From positions 5,414,419-5,478,418 of the forward strand of contig NC_091877.1 in NCBI RefSeq assembly GCF_019399895.1: 64,000 bases of DNA, in the 5' to 3' direction. Position numbers and translations under genes: made by a program. Origin of the DNA: Cardiocondyla obscurior (lineage: Eukaryota; Arthropoda; Insecta; Hymenoptera; Formicidae). Of the stretch, positions 21,480-33,215 are shown piece after piece. Position 1 is the first letter of the stretch. Each line of letters opens with the position of its first letter. The notes under the pieces are model-generated. The model was not told the origin of the DNA, ran no database searches, and worked only from the letters and a program-made list of their open reading frames with translations.

Positions 21480-22352
21480 AAATGTTACTAATTTAATTTA
21501 TATTATAGAAAATTAAGACTACGAAAATTTTATAAACGACGATGTAAATAAATATACCGAAGAAAATGACAGAAAAATAAGTAACGATGACGATATATGT
21601 ATTGAAACTAGTGAATGGATAACATGGGGCAGTGAGATAAATAACGAAGTTTATTTTTTGGTCTAAAGAAATCCTTTGAAGACTTTATTCAAATTAATTG
21701 TGAAACTAATGTTGGTTATTTAGCAAGTATCTTATTCAAAGATCCACCAAGTTTTGAAGAAACTTCAAAGTGCAATCTTGGTTGTCCTGAGAGAAATAAA
21801 AAGTTATCTGTTACACAAATTGAAATAAATACCCTATTACAGCCTGACTTTTATAACGTTATTCAAAATAACGTTATACTAAATGGATAAAAAAAATGTT
21901 ACAAAAAAGATTGCTCAGGATATGAAACGACAGAGCTTTCTAAAATAGGTGTGTATTATTAATGATTAGTAATTTTTGTAATCACAGCATGCGTTTAACG
22001 ATACGTAACATGATTTTATATTACTGTATGTAAATATTTTAGATTACGTTGTAATATTCGATGTTTGTACATATAATAATTTTCCAAGAAAAATTTTAAA
22101 ATTACAAGATTTGTCAAAAAAAATTGCAAACCCTGTTGATGCAAGTCGAAATCTTTAATTAGTGGGTATTATTGATTATAAAACATTACCACGTATAAGG
22201 TCATCAACAGAAACAATAGGCCACTACACTGCAATTACTCTGCGTACAGGGAATTACTGGCTAGAATATGACGACTTGGCAAAAAATGAAAGGCAGTAAA
22301 AAAAAATTGATTGAAATAAATCCTCAGTTATTAATATATACATAAACATTAA
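21480..22352 (+). pseudogene. UCH/USP-like protease, copy 2 (C-terminal half)
   Basis: Frames in series read an acidic segment (ICIETSEWITWGSEI), then DPPSFEETSKCNLGCPERN with paired Cys. KKCYKKDC follows, then DYVVIFDVCTYNNFPRKIL and IGHYTAITLRTGNYWLEYDD, a clear UCH-type His/Asp box (His codon at 22222). The tail INPQLLIYT resembles copy 1. The catalytic Cys part is absent, probably removed when the minus-strand LTR arrived. Stops at 21664 and 21888 and a TAA inside the final part show decay. It may once have been continuous with, or tandem to, copy 1. Confidence 0.6.
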
Positions 22353-22400
22353 TATTCAAAGCCATTAATTTATTCTCATACCCTTATCACTTATTAATTT

Positions 22401-23363
22401 TGTAACATCCCCCCTCTGCTCTTCTCCGTGTGGCTGAACACGGTCAAGCGACCCGTCGCGGCAATCGGCAAGTCGGCGCGAATACGAGGCCCGGCCGGGG
22501 TGTCTGCGAGAAAGAGTAAAATTGAATGCGGCCTATTATTCGGCTATTTACATTTATTCTAAATATAGTTCTATATACAAGGTCTATTTACAATGGTTAA
22601 TGTGACGCGGTGCTTGTCACACGAGCGGTAACGGTAGGTGTTCGCACGCTTGTCCGCACGATACGAGTCGCGTGAATCCAGCGCGCGGTATTCAATGCAG
22701 GGCCCCTAATTAGGAACGCGTCGTTCGAGAGCGGGAGCGCGGGGGCAACCGCCGAGAACGCTCGGCTGAGACGAAGCACGCTTCACCTCGGGATTGCACC
22801 GCGCTCTTAGGAACCGGCAAGGCGGTTGGAGACGGGGCCGGGGCGTACGCTACGGGATATACCGAGAACGCTCGGTGGAGGCGAAGCACGCTTCACACCG
22901 CTTTTATCCGTTGCGACGATAGGTCCCAGAACCCGTGAGGAAGGAGACGATGTCGCGGCCAAGAATCCTTGGCAGAGGCCGAAAACACTCGACCCCTGTA
23001 CTATAGCGACGTCTTAGGTTGTCCAGCGGATTACTACTGAGCGAAGACCCGGTATGGTGCTCGGTAGTTCGGTAGACTGGTCCGGAACGCTCTGGATCCT
23101 ACTTTTTTATATTATTTTTCGAGTGGCCCGGGGCGTTCGGGTTCCCGGGGGTTGACGTCGCAGCGCTCGTCGCAGACACGATTGTTATTAATTTTCGCGC
23201 GGCGCGGACGGTACGCTTGTTTATTACGGCGCGAGTTTTTGCCGTGCTTAACGTTCCGAGCGTTTAAAAGGATCGGGGCGCACCGCGCCCCTGTTCCTGC
23301 CGGACGGTGGTTGGTCAGGCGGTCGTTGTTCGCCGGAACAAGGTAGGCGATTACCTCGTTACA
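22401..23363 (-). mobile_element. Solo LTR, TGTAAC family, copy 2 (minus)
   Basis: The ends are TGTAAC ... GTTACA, with a target duplication attt on both sides (22397-22400, 23364-23367), 963 bp. On the minus strand a TATA motif (23101-23111) precedes three double-hairpin modules (22985 down to 22746), as in copy 1. AATAAA is present near 22560. There is no coding content. Confidence 0.88.
22746..22985 (-). repeat. Three double-hairpin modules in minus-strand LTR
   Basis: On the minus strand the units carry CGAG/TTCG (G-U allowed) or GAAG/CTTC in stem 1, and GCCAAG/CTTGGC, ACCGAG/CTCGGT or GCCGAG/CTCGGC in stem 2. All loops are 4 nt and the linkers are like CGTCTCA. They match the arrangement at 1977-2212. 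Confidence 0.7.
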
Positions 23364-23623
23364 ATTTAAATCTAAATATAAATTAAATCAATAAACAAAA
23401 TTTAAGTTTTATCGAAATTAACAATCTAATCACTATCAGTATTAGATTTCTAAGTATGTTTCACTATAGTCATTCTCTTAGTCCGTTTATTATAATAAAC
23501 AACGAGCAACAAATTGCTGAAAATAAATATCTTTTAAGCAATTAAATCGGAGAAGAGTTTAATACCGAAATTGATCGAACAACAAATTCGGGAAAGGCAT
23601 TTTACTCTCGAGAACGGTCCAAC
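23364..23623. other. AT-rich spacer
   Basis: About 260 bp of AT-rich DNA between the solo LTR and the MITE half. It holds no open frame or repeat that I can assign. Confidence 0.5.
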
Positions 23624-23762
23624 ACAGCCACACAAAAAATATTATTTAAAGCGGTCAAATTAAAAAAAGCATATACGAGAATTTGTTGCTAATTAGTTGC
23701 TCTAAGATAGTGCAAAAACACTTGCAAAATATTACGTTTTTTAAAAATTTTTCAAATTCCGG
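23624..23762 (+). mobile_element. MITE left half (TIR ~115 bp)
   Basis: ACAGCCACACAAAAAATATT onward to ACGT (23624-23737) is repeated inverted at 33720-33834. The common core includes TTGTTGCTAATTAGTTGCTC and the block TAAGATAGTGCAAAAACA. Element B sits in the loop. Confidence 0.75.
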
Positions 23763-24509
23763 TGATACGTCCTTAAACTTTACATCTCCTTTTTTCGACA
23801 CATGTTTGATAAAATAGATAAAGGGAAGTAAACCATATCTCATTAGGACCCAAAGAGAGCACCTCTAATTTTCCAGAAAAAATAATTTTACAACCAGAAA
23901 CATCCTGTATTGCCAGATAGATATATAAAAAAGAGAAACTTATAACAAATTGTAAAACAAAAGCCAACAAAAACCAAACCATAGAAACTTGTCGATATAA
24001 AAAAATCATTAAACTTATTGTTAGAGGGCCCGGAAATGTTTCAAATTACTATCAAATATCTGGCGGTAGGCAAAAGGATTTAAAAAAAAAAATAACTTTT
24101 AAAATTAAAATTGCGCCGTGGATCCGAACCTTAAAAAAACAAGGACGCGAGAGTCCTGCAATTACTTGAATACGATGCACGGACGAAAGTAATTAAATTC
24201 AGGCAACAAATGTGCCCTGCCGATAACAAAAAAAAGTTTTCTAACTATTTTTTCAATTTGTTAATAAAATTCTGGAAAGTTGGAAGGGCTAAGGCCATGT
24301 GGGCGGAGCTTCTTATAAATATTTGCTCTCAAACCAATAGATATCGAGAACTCCTCACCAAAATTTAGAAATTAAGAGCAAAAAACTTAAAAATTTAAGA
24401 ATTAGAGAAGGGATGATGCGCGAGTGACCAATAATTGTGAAAAAAAAAAAGTGGAGGAACAAGCTTAGCAAATAAGAACTCTGATTTTTGAAAAATGAAA
24501 AATCGGCAA

Positions 24510-24734
24510 TAGTCCTCCCCTTTTCCGAGCTTATAAAACCTTGTGTTTCGGCGGAGCTTGTTCTCGTTGTCTTTAGAACGTAAACCAAGTACCTAATTGT
24601 CGCTGTTAAAATCGTAAGTGTGATTGATAAAGTCGCCACAAAGAGCAAAGAGTTTGTGATTGAAAAAGCCGCCGCGAAGAGCGAAGAATTTGAAAACCTT
24701 GAAAGTTCAAAGAGAAGTTTAAGATCAGCAAGTA
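24510..24734 (+). promoter_or_regulatory. Element B core promoter and exon 1
   Basis: TATAAA at 24532-24537 lies in the block shared with element A. Exon 1 has no ATG and ends in A at 24734 before GTAAGT. Confidence 0.65.
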
Positions 24735-25936
24735 GTAAGTCTTAGCATCCATTATTACTAATATTTGTTTGATTCCACTAAAGAATATGTCAATTAATTT
24801 TAAATTAAACTCCAAGAAAAGTGAAAGGGTGCCGTGTGTGTGTCGAAATTTCGGGATCTCATTGAAGTCCTCTGAACTTTCCGGTGAATTGATTCATGTG
24901 GTTAACTTGCTCTTAAAAACGGTTGCGATATGCCGCCAACACTTGGTGACTATCGATAACAAAATTCGAGTAAGGCTCCATGCGTTCTCTGAACCGTGAA
25001 AATTTTCAGACGGGACGATTGAGAGTTCCGGGAGAAAGAATGCAACTAGTTGCCTTTAAACGATTCTCTTTTTAATATTTAAATTTATTTTAAATCTAAA
25101 CTAAATTTTTAGTGGAGTCATTGAATAGGCGAACTATTAAGAAAAGCCGAGCGCGTCAAAATAAGAAAATTAAAAGCCTACGGGACCTAGTACAAAGCTT
25201 TTTCGTCCAATTCTTGTTCGCGGCAACACCAAGTGAGAAGACGGTTAACATTCCGCCGAGGCAAGAAAGGAGACCAGATCTCCGCAGCCGCCCGCTCCTC
25301 CCCCCTCTCCTGTACTCGGAGAACTTAAAGAATTATTTTCGCATAAAACGACTCGGCCTCAAACGCCTCCACTATTAGATTGTTCGCAAAAATCGACGGA
25401 GCCAGGTTTGGAGGAATTTCGCCCCATATCTCCGTCTTATACTCCTGATTCTTCGCCTATTCCTGATCAACATTTCCCAGAAGCAGAGTTTAGATCATGC
25501 TCCTCTCTTTTAATTCACTCTCCTCAAATTCCCGTACATTCCGAGGAGATCGGTCTTCTGGCCGAGGATGATTCAATCCCTTGGCCAAAACCAGACTTCC
25601 CGGATCCTACCCCTTCCCCCGCCTTAAGTGTCAAGTTCCTCGGGGAGCAAGAGGAACCGAGAGCGATCTTAGATCCTCTCTTCGAGCTCCTCCGCTTACA
25701 CTCTGTGGACAAATTTCGTTCCGAAAAGGGCCTTCATTGTAGGTCCCGATCATTTCGAAATCCAAGAAATCAGGAGGCAGACAAGCCGCTCGCCTTCTGA
25801 AGCAAGATTTTTTATCTACTATTCAGGGGTAGAAACCTCGTTCCTGGCTCCGGTCCGCCTGATAGACTTGGCCTTCCCAAGATCAACAACCAGAATATCA
25901 GAAATCACAGAACACACACACACACATCATTATATT
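24734..25936 (+). pseudogene. Element B protein gene, frameshifted
   Basis: Same architecture as element A: exon 1 ends in A (24734), the intron is 24735-25112, and exon 2 starts TGGAGTC, so splicing creates ATG. The N-terminus MESLNRRTIKKSRARQNKK keeps the basic pattern and the following hydrophobic stretch. Stops or shifts occur near 25378 and 25720. The C-terminal conserved domain is still readable in pieces (FLGEQEEPRAILDPLFELLR; YYSGVETSFLAPVRLID; ISEIT). Conservation is higher in the two ends of the protein than in the Pro/Ser-rich middle, which argues for past selection on protein function. This copy is dead. Confidence 0.65.
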
Positions 25937-26283
25937 TCGCACTTTACGCGAATTAAGGTACCGGATTCTTTCGTCCCGGAAGAACGCGACGGGATACAGA
26001 GATCGTGCGGGCAATCGAGGAAAGAGAAAAGAAACAATAAGCACAAGCAAAGTCTACTCAAGATAAAAAATACATAATACATGTAATTACATAAATATAC
26101 AACTTTCCCGATGGAACGGTCAAAGATCGGAAATCTTGAATCGCCCGTGGTAGCCGTCGTTACGGGCCGACGGAAACCTTGCAGAGCGATGAGGCGGACC
26201 ACCCTCGCGACGGAAATGTTGCAACAAAAAAGAGACGCGGGACAGCCGGGCAATACGTGCACCGTTCCGGCGGAACTGAACAA
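25937..26283. other. Unassigned segment inside element B, left part
   Basis: A sequence absent from element A lies between the gene end and the LINE target duplication. It starts with a (CA)n run and includes GC-richer DNA without a recognisable gene. With 32960-33215 it probably forms one further insertion into which the LINE entered. Confidence 0.4.
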
Positions 26284-26987
26284 TACAATACTATCTCGAG
26301 AACTTTCGCTTCCGAAACGCGGCGTACTGTTGATATAGTTGGTTAGTGGGAAGTGTGAGTGGAGGCAGAGGAGAGTGGAGAGAAGGAGGGTAAGTAAGGG
26401 GTGGATAGGATTGTGCGGAGGGGGTTAGGTAGAAGGGTTGATTGGAGGGAAATGCGTGGGTGAAAAGGGCGAGAAGAAAAAAGGGATAGAATAAGATAGC
26501 GGGATTTTGAGGTTAGGAAGTAAATAAAAAAGAAATAGGTGTGAGTGAGAAAGTAAAAGTGGGTACGAAGAGCAAGGGGAGGGCAGAAAGGGGAGAGAGG
26601 GGATAGAATAGAAAGAGGGTATAGGGGAGGAAGGGAGAAGGGGACGCAGAAGTGGAGTAAAAGTAAAAAAACTGGCGGAGTAAAAAGGGAGTGACTAGGA
26701 AAGGAGAAGGAAAGGGAGCGAGACAAGAGATAATAAGAAAGGGAGGAGTGAGAAGAAAAAGGAAGGAAGCAACGACAAAGGAAAAGGTAGAGAATGAATG
26801 AACAAAAGACAAAGTGAGAGATAAGAAAAAGGAAAACATATTGAGATAAAAAATAAATATGGATAAGAGACAAGAAGAAATATTAAAGGGGGTAGAGGGA
26901 AGAGTGGGAGTATGATAGAGAAAGAAAAATTTATGAAAAGGAAAAAAAAAGGAAAAAGAAGGAGAGGACAAAAATGAAATAGTGCAC

Positions 26988-28735
26988 TGCGACGTGGCGG
27001 CTTTCGCTGCTTCGTCGCAGCTCCCCGCGGCCGTCACAAAAGCGCAGCGGCGCCAAGGAAGTCGCGGGAAAAATGAGAGCGGGGAGGGGTCGCGGAAGTC
27101 TCCAGGGGTTTTTTATCGTTAGTTGCGAAACAAGGAGTAATGATCGCGATTCTTGGATCATGTTATTACCGTATGTCGTCGAGACTGTGGGTCGTCGTTG
27201 CCGGGGAAGGAGCAAGGGGAGCGGATCAGGCGCGGGGGCGCAAACGGCCGAGCTAGATGGTGACCAGATACGGGCCCGGGATGGGAGGTCACCCAGTCCG
27301 AGGGCCTTGAAGGAAACCCACCGCCTATGCATCTCGGCACAGGAAGGGACCTGCGAGGAAGTTGACACGACCGTGGACTATCCGAAGCTCGCGCCAACCT
27401 ATTAGTATCGTTAGGGCTCGGTGAGGGCAGCGGCTCCCGCGGGAAATTGGCAACGTAGCGCGCGGAAAAATCCGCGAGGCGCGAGAGTGGGGATACGCCG
27501 GGCCTCGTGCCGAAAATTCGCGCGGTCCTCGCTCTCTTCCGTGTAGGCAGGCGAGTTAAGCAGTCAAGCGGCGATCGTTAGAGCAGGCCTGGGCCAGATA
27601 GCGAGGGATTGAGAGGAAGCGAGACTGGGCGAGCAAGCGACGCGGGGAGAAACCGGGGGAGGATAGAGAGGACGAGAGAGCAGGGATCGTGCGAGGCCCC
27701 GGCGAAACTTTATCGGTGAGATCTTCCACCCGCTTGGAGGGACGATTATTTGTAAAGCCCTCCGCTTCCCGGGGAGACCGACACGGACTTAGACGATCCC
27801 CGGCCACGGAGAACGGGCCCGCGAGCCCGTTGTCTTATTTGGTGAATCCTTGTGTCAAGGCAAGGCATTAACGTTAGAAAGTGGCGATCAACGGGCGTCT
27901 ACAGGCCGGTGGCTTGACCTCGCGGGAAACTCTGGGCCAGGATATTGGCGCTGATCAATTTGCTTAGTAGGGAGACTTTCATGCGCCGTGTCTACACGGA
28001 GAGCCCTCGGCAGCGGCCGAGGTTGGGAACGCAATTGCGCGCTTTCGGTTGCGGCCGGCGATCTTTCGCGTACATTCTTTCGTGTTGTGGTGTCCCGTGG
28101 AGACACGCCACTTGCGGGGGAGACGCGTGGCCGGCAACCAAAATAGTCAAGGCCGACGCGAGAGTTACGGGAGCGCAAGATCCAAGGGGGGGGAGGGGCC
28201 CTCGTGGCAATCTGATAGCGGTCCAAACCAAAGCCACGATCTAGGTGATCGCACGAAGATCGAGCCCGCGTACGATTACGATAATTTTGTTACTTTTTTT
28301 TTGTCACTCGTCATACTTGCCCCGTTCCGTTGCGTGTTAATAAACGGACTGAAAATTGTATTAGCGTTGTTCGTGTACTTATCATTTTGTGCTGTCGTGT
28401 CCGTCGGTCCGAGAAATTCCGTCTGTGACACCCCGCCCCTCTCCGTTCGGATGAGCTAGCCCCCACGCGCGACGGCCGTTGGAGTTTATCGGAGATCATT
28501 AAGAGGAGATAGCCTCTGTGAATCGAATCGGCACGGTTGGGCCCGTGCCTGGCGCCCAAAAATTAGTTCGTCACCGGATTACGCCGTCCCGCGTCGGGAT
28601 ACAGCGGAGGAACCACGACCCCTCCTCCCTCCCTACCCCTCGTGTCACGACGGTGCACGGATTTTCCGTCCGTGCACGGCCGTCTCTTTTTGCTCGCGAC
28701 TCTCTCCCTCGCGGACGAGAGAAGTTATCGTGACA
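26988..28735 (+). mobile_element. Solo LTR, TGTGAC family, inside LINE-P1
   Basis: TGCGACGTGGCGG ... ATCGTGACA, 1748 bp, with target duplication gcac (26984-26987, 28736-28739). It has a polyadenylation block AATAAACGG (near 28339) and a CCTCGG/CCGAGG hairpin (28005-28022). It is GC-rich and non-coding; the open frames inside are chance. It lies in the 5' part of the LINE and is therefore younger than it. Confidence 0.9.
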
Positions 28736-28739
28736 GCAC

Positions 28740-29539
28740 ATTAGAAAAGAGATAAAGAAGAGAGCCACAAAAGAGGAAGCAGAAGGCAAAGGAGAAACGG
28801 AGGGGGAGATACTAAAGATAGTGAGAGAAATGAGAGAAAAGATGAGAAGAGGGATAAAAGAGTTAAAGAAAGATAACAGAGGAATGAAAAAAGATCTGGA
28901 GATAATGAGAAGAAAGGAAGAGGAATGGAGGGTAGAGAGAGAAGCATTGATTGGGAAAGTGGAGGAATTGAAGAGGAAGATGGAGAAGGGAAAGAGAGAA
29001 TACGAGGAAGTGAGATATAAGATAGAAAGATTGAAGAGAAAAAATGAAGAGATGGAAAGGGGGAAAGGAGAAAAAATATAATAGTAAAAGGAGTTAAAAG
29101 CACAGAAGATAAGAAGAAAATGGAAGAAGAGATAAAAGAGATAATAAGAAGGTTAGGAGTAGAAACAAAGGTGGAAGAGATAAAGAAGTTAAGGGAAGAA
29201 ATTGATGGAAAAGGAAAGATAATTTTAGTTAAAATGGAGAATGAGATGGAAAAAGAGAAGATGATCAAAAATAAGGAGAAGTTAAAGGGAACAAAGATAT
29301 GGATTCAGGAAGACAGAACATGGGAGAAAAGAAAAATGGAAAGGAATATAAGGGAGGTAGCAAGAAAAGAGAGAGAGAAGGAAAAGAAGGTGTGGATAAG
29401 TGGAAAAAAGATTAATATAGACGGGATCTGGTGGTGGTGGAACCAACATAAGAAGGACTTGGTTAACGGAAGAGGAGACAGAAGAAAGAAGGAGGAACAG
29501 GAGGAAAGAGAGGAGGGGAAAGAGAAAAGAATGACATAG
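28740..29539 (+). pseudogene. LINE-P1 ORF1 protein
   Basis: The segment 28821-29081 is an almost continuous heptad-rich, Lys/Glu/Arg-rich coiled coil. After a 1-nt shift near 29075 the frame reads NIIVKGVKSTEDKKKMEEEI and then 29120-29539, with ILVKMEN and WIQEDRTWEKRKMERNI. That order (coiled coil, RRM-like strand, basic C-terminal domain) is typical of LINE ORF1 proteins, which coat the RNA as trimers. The 5' end may lie before the solo LTR (possible ATG at 26859). The composition is extreme: few codons use pyrimidines. Confidence 0.65.
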
Positions 29540-29655
29540 AGAAAAAAAAGGAGGAGAGATGTGAAAGGAGGAAGAGGAGAGGAAATGAGAGAGAAACGAG
29601 AGGAGAAGAGGAGGGAGAGGGAGAGAGGGAGAAAGAAGGGGGGGAAGGAAGGGAG

Positions 29656-32530
29656 GTGTATAAGAGGAGAAATAGGCAAAATGAATGGAGTATAGCATAT
29701 TGGAATGTGGCGGGATTAGAGAACAAGGATAGAGATTTTTGGGAGAGGTTAAAAGAGTGGGACGTCATGTTCCTATTGGAAACGTGGATGGAGGAAAAGA
29801 GATGGAAGAGAATAGAAAGGATGTTACCGAGAGAGTACATATGGAGAAAGCAATGGGCCAGCAGAAAAAAACAGAAAAAGGAGAGCAAAGGGAGGAATGA
29901 TAATAGGAATAAAAAAAAAGAGATAGAAGTAATAAATAAAGGGAGAGAAAAAAGAGAAAAAGAGGGGATTATGGTGGAAAGGATAAAGATTGGGAATAGA
30001 ATATGGAATCTAGTTGGAGTATACATGAACGAAGAGGAGAATGAAAAATGGAAATAGATAAAGAATTCGATGGAGAAAAAAGAGGAGACAGGGAAAACAA
30101 TAATCGGGGGAGACTTCAATGCGAGAACGGGGAGTGAGAGAGGAAGGGCACAAGAAGAGGGGAGGAGGCGGAGGAAGGAAAGAGAAAATCGCTGAATAAA
30201 AAAATAAATAAAGAGGGAAGGAAAATGATAGAAATATTGGAAGAAACGGGCTGGTTTATTTTGAACGGAGGACTTGAAGGAGACGAAGAAGGAAAATGGA
30301 CATATGAGTGACCAAGAGAAACATCGGTAATAGACTACGTGTTAGGAAACGAGGAAACATGGGAGGAGATGCAAGGAATGGAAATAGCAGAAAAAATCGA
30401 CTCGAATTACTTCCCTGTGGTGGTAAAAATAGAAGAAAAAAAAAGGAGGAGAGGGAAAAAGAAGAAAAAAACGAGAGACAATGAAATGGTGATGGAGCGA
30501 GAAAGGGAAGGAAGAAATTAAGGAAAAAGCAAAAGGAATATGTAGTGAGGAAGAAGAGATGGTGGAGTGGAGGAGTATGAAGAAAAAAATTAACAAAATA
30601 CTAAAAAAGGGACAAGACGGAAGAGAGAACAAGCAAAGAAGAGGATGGTGAGACGAGGAATGTAGAGAGAAAAAAAGAAAGATAAGAAAGGCATTAAGAG
30701 AGTGGAGAAATGATAAAATGGATCTGGAAAATGAGTATGAAAATATGGAAAGGAAAGAATGGATAAAGGAGGGGGAAGAGGGAATAGTGGTTCCAGTGAA
30801 GAAGAAAGGAAAGAGAGACAGAGTGGAAGATTACAGAGGAGTGACGACCATGCTAACATTTAATAAAATATACGCATCGATATTGGAAAAGAGAATAAAA
30901 AAAGAGGTAGAAGAGAAAGAAATTTTGGCAGAAGAACAGACGGGTTTTAGGGAAGGAATGGGCACATTGGATAATATATATATATCATGAACTATTTGAT
31001 AAATAGACAAGTGAATAAGAAAGGGGGCAAATTGACGTTATTTTTCGTGGACTTAAAGACAGCGTTTGATGGGGTAAATAGAGAGGTGTTATGGGAGTGC
31101 ATGGAAAGGGAAGGAAAAAGCGAGGGTATGATAAGAAGATGCAAAGAGTTATATAAGGAAACGAGATGCAGAGTGAAGGTGAGGGGGGAGAAGGAAAAGG
31201 AGTTTTGGACGGGCAGGGGGGTGAGGCAGAGATGTCCTTTGAGTCCACTATTATTCAATATACTAATAGCAGATCTGGAAAGGGAGTTAAAAAAAGGTGG
31301 ATGGGGGGAGCGAAGATAAAGGGGGAAAAGATATATACAATGAGTTACGCGGATGATGTGGTACTAATGGCAGAAGAAGAGGACGACATGAGGAGCATAA
31401 TGAGGAGGTTGGAAGAATATCTGAGGAGGAAAGGATTAGAATTAAACGTAAAAAATCAAAAATAATGAGATGCAGAAAGGGAGGAGGAAGAAAGAGAAAA
31501 GTACATTGGAGATGGGGAGGGAAACCGGTAGAGGAAGTGAGTGAGTATAATTATTTTGGATATATATTAATGAGGAATGGAAGACAGGAAAAACAAGTGA
31601 GAGAGAGAACAAGGAAAGCAGCGGCGGTGATGGGAGGAGTATGAGGTATGGAAAGAAAAAACTTTGGAGGAGATTGGGGGAAAAGGATGTGGTTATTCGA
31701 CCGGTTGATTTGGATGGTAATGGCATACGGGGTGGAAATATTCAGATGGAAGGAAAGAGAGAAAATGGAGAGAATACAGGAGAAATATGTAAAGTGGATA
31801 TTAGGGATGAGAAGAGTAACACCAGGATATACGGTGATGGAGGAGATGCAGAGGGACAAATTGAGAACAAGAATGAGAAAGATTGCATGGGAATTTGAAA
31901 AAAAATTAGAAGAAGGAAGAGGAAACGTTTTGGCGAGAAAATGCTAGGAAGAAGTTAAGGAAAGGGAGGAGAGAGGGAAAGCAGAAGCCGGATGGAAAAG
32001 AAAAAGAAAAGATTTTTATAAAGAGAAGAAAGAAATTATGATGAAAATGGGAAAGGGAGGAGGAACGGAGGATGGAACGGAATGGTTAAAGGAAATGGAA
32101 AAGAGGGATAAGGAGATACAGAGGAGGGAGAGATGGGAGAAAATAGAAAATTCAAAGTATAATAAATGGTATGCAAGAATAAAGGAACAAGAAATTCCAA
32201 AATACTTGAAAATGGATTGGAAGAAGGGGAGATGAAGAAGATTGGCTAGATTTAAGTTGGGAGAAGAAATGAAGAGAAACAAATATTGGGAGAAAGAAGA
32301 GAGAAGATTATGCAGGGTATGTGGAAGAGAAATAGAGACGTGGGAGCATGTGTGGGAGGATTGTGGAAGATGGGGAGCGGAAGGAGATTGGGGGGACTGG
32401 GTGGAAAAAGTGTTAAGCGGAGATGGGGAAGAGGAGAGATGGTTAAGAGGTATACAGAGTTTTAGAGGAGAATTAGAGGGTGAGAGGGGGGAGGGGTGCG
32501 GGTCGAAGACGGAGAGGGAAGAGAGAGAGT
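29656..32530 (+). pseudogene. LINE-P1 ORF2: endonuclease, RT, zinc knuckle
   Basis: APE endonuclease motifs in order: YWNVAGLENKDRDFW, LLETWMEEKRW, GGDFNARTGSE, TSVIDYVLGN and DSNYFPVVV (normally SDH, so the catalytic His is replaced). RT: VEDYRGVTTMLTFNKIYASI, EEQTGFREGMGT, FFVDLKTAFDGVNREVLW, GVRQRCPLSPLLFNILIADL and MSYADDVVLMAEE (YADD intact, near 31345). A C-terminal CRVCGREIETWEHVWEDC knuckle lies at about 32316-32370. Stops at 30055, 30195 and 30310 and shifts near 30986, 31320 and 31465 make it inactive. It would nick target DNA and prime reverse transcription there. Confidence 0.8.
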
Positions 32531-32959
32531 GAGAGAGGACAGTGGGAGGAAAACGAAAAGGGGAGGGGAAGAGGGAGAAGGAAAGCGGGAAGGATTGTTA
32601 AGAGGAAGCAATAGTAAAGAAAATTAAAAGGGGAAAAAAGAAAGATAAAAAAAACGAGAAGGTTTTGGAAGCGAGAGTCCGGAGAGAGAGAAAGAGGTAG
32701 AGAGAGAGGATAATAATATAAAGATTAGTATTAAGAAAGCGTTGGAAGGCGATAAAAGGCGAAGAGGAATGAGGAGGAGAGAGAGCGAGAGACGGGCGTG
32801 AGAGGAAGTATGGATTGAATGCGTGAGGAGGTAGGAATGAAGGGATGAGAGGAGCGAGATGGATGAGTAATGGAGAGAGAAGGAAGGAGAATGAATTATT
32901 GTAAGGCTTGTAACCTTACGAGGAATCAATAAATTATCTACTACTACAATACTATCTCG

Positions 32960-33215
32960 CGAAGCGTACAATATTTTTGCGTATTCGAACTTTGACGAAA
33001 ACGAGAGCTGTAGACTTGAGTTTTAAGCGATAGCTGAGCTGCAACTGTACGGTATTCGTTACCGCAGCAAGCAGGCGAGAAGTCCACCGACACTGGCTCG
33101 AGTTGATTGATCGGGTAGAAGTTAACACGTGGAGAGCCGTTGATCGCGGACTGTTTTCAACTCGAGCCCACATCGGGCAAGTACACGCGTACACCGGCAA
33201 GCGGATGCGTGAATG
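32960..33215. other. Unassigned segment inside element B, right part
   Basis: This follows the right copy of the LINE target duplication and precedes the element B tail. It holds no coding potential that I recognise. It is probably the right part of the insertion whose left part is 25937-26283. Confidence 0.4.

Larger units (their letters stand above)
26299..32944 (+). mobile_element. Purine-strand LINE copy 1 (LINE-P1)
   Basis: A 15-bp target duplication tacaatactatctcg flanks it (26284-26298, 32945-32959). The sense strand is overwhelmingly A and G. It encodes ORF1 (coiled coil and RRM-like), then APE endonuclease, RT and a C-terminal zinc knuckle. The 3' end has AATAAA and short CTACTAC repeats rather than a long A-tail. 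A TGTGAC-family solo LTR interrupts its 5' part. It is about 4.9 kb without the LTR. The clade is uncertain (Jockey/I/R1 group by architecture). Confidence 0.85.

Noticed and set aside
26343..27037. Long minus-strand frames rich in Phe, Ser, Leu, Pro
   Set aside because: They are complements of the purine-only LINE strand; low complexity, no domain. The same holds for minus-strand frames at 28741-29268, 29282-30119 and 59660-61858.
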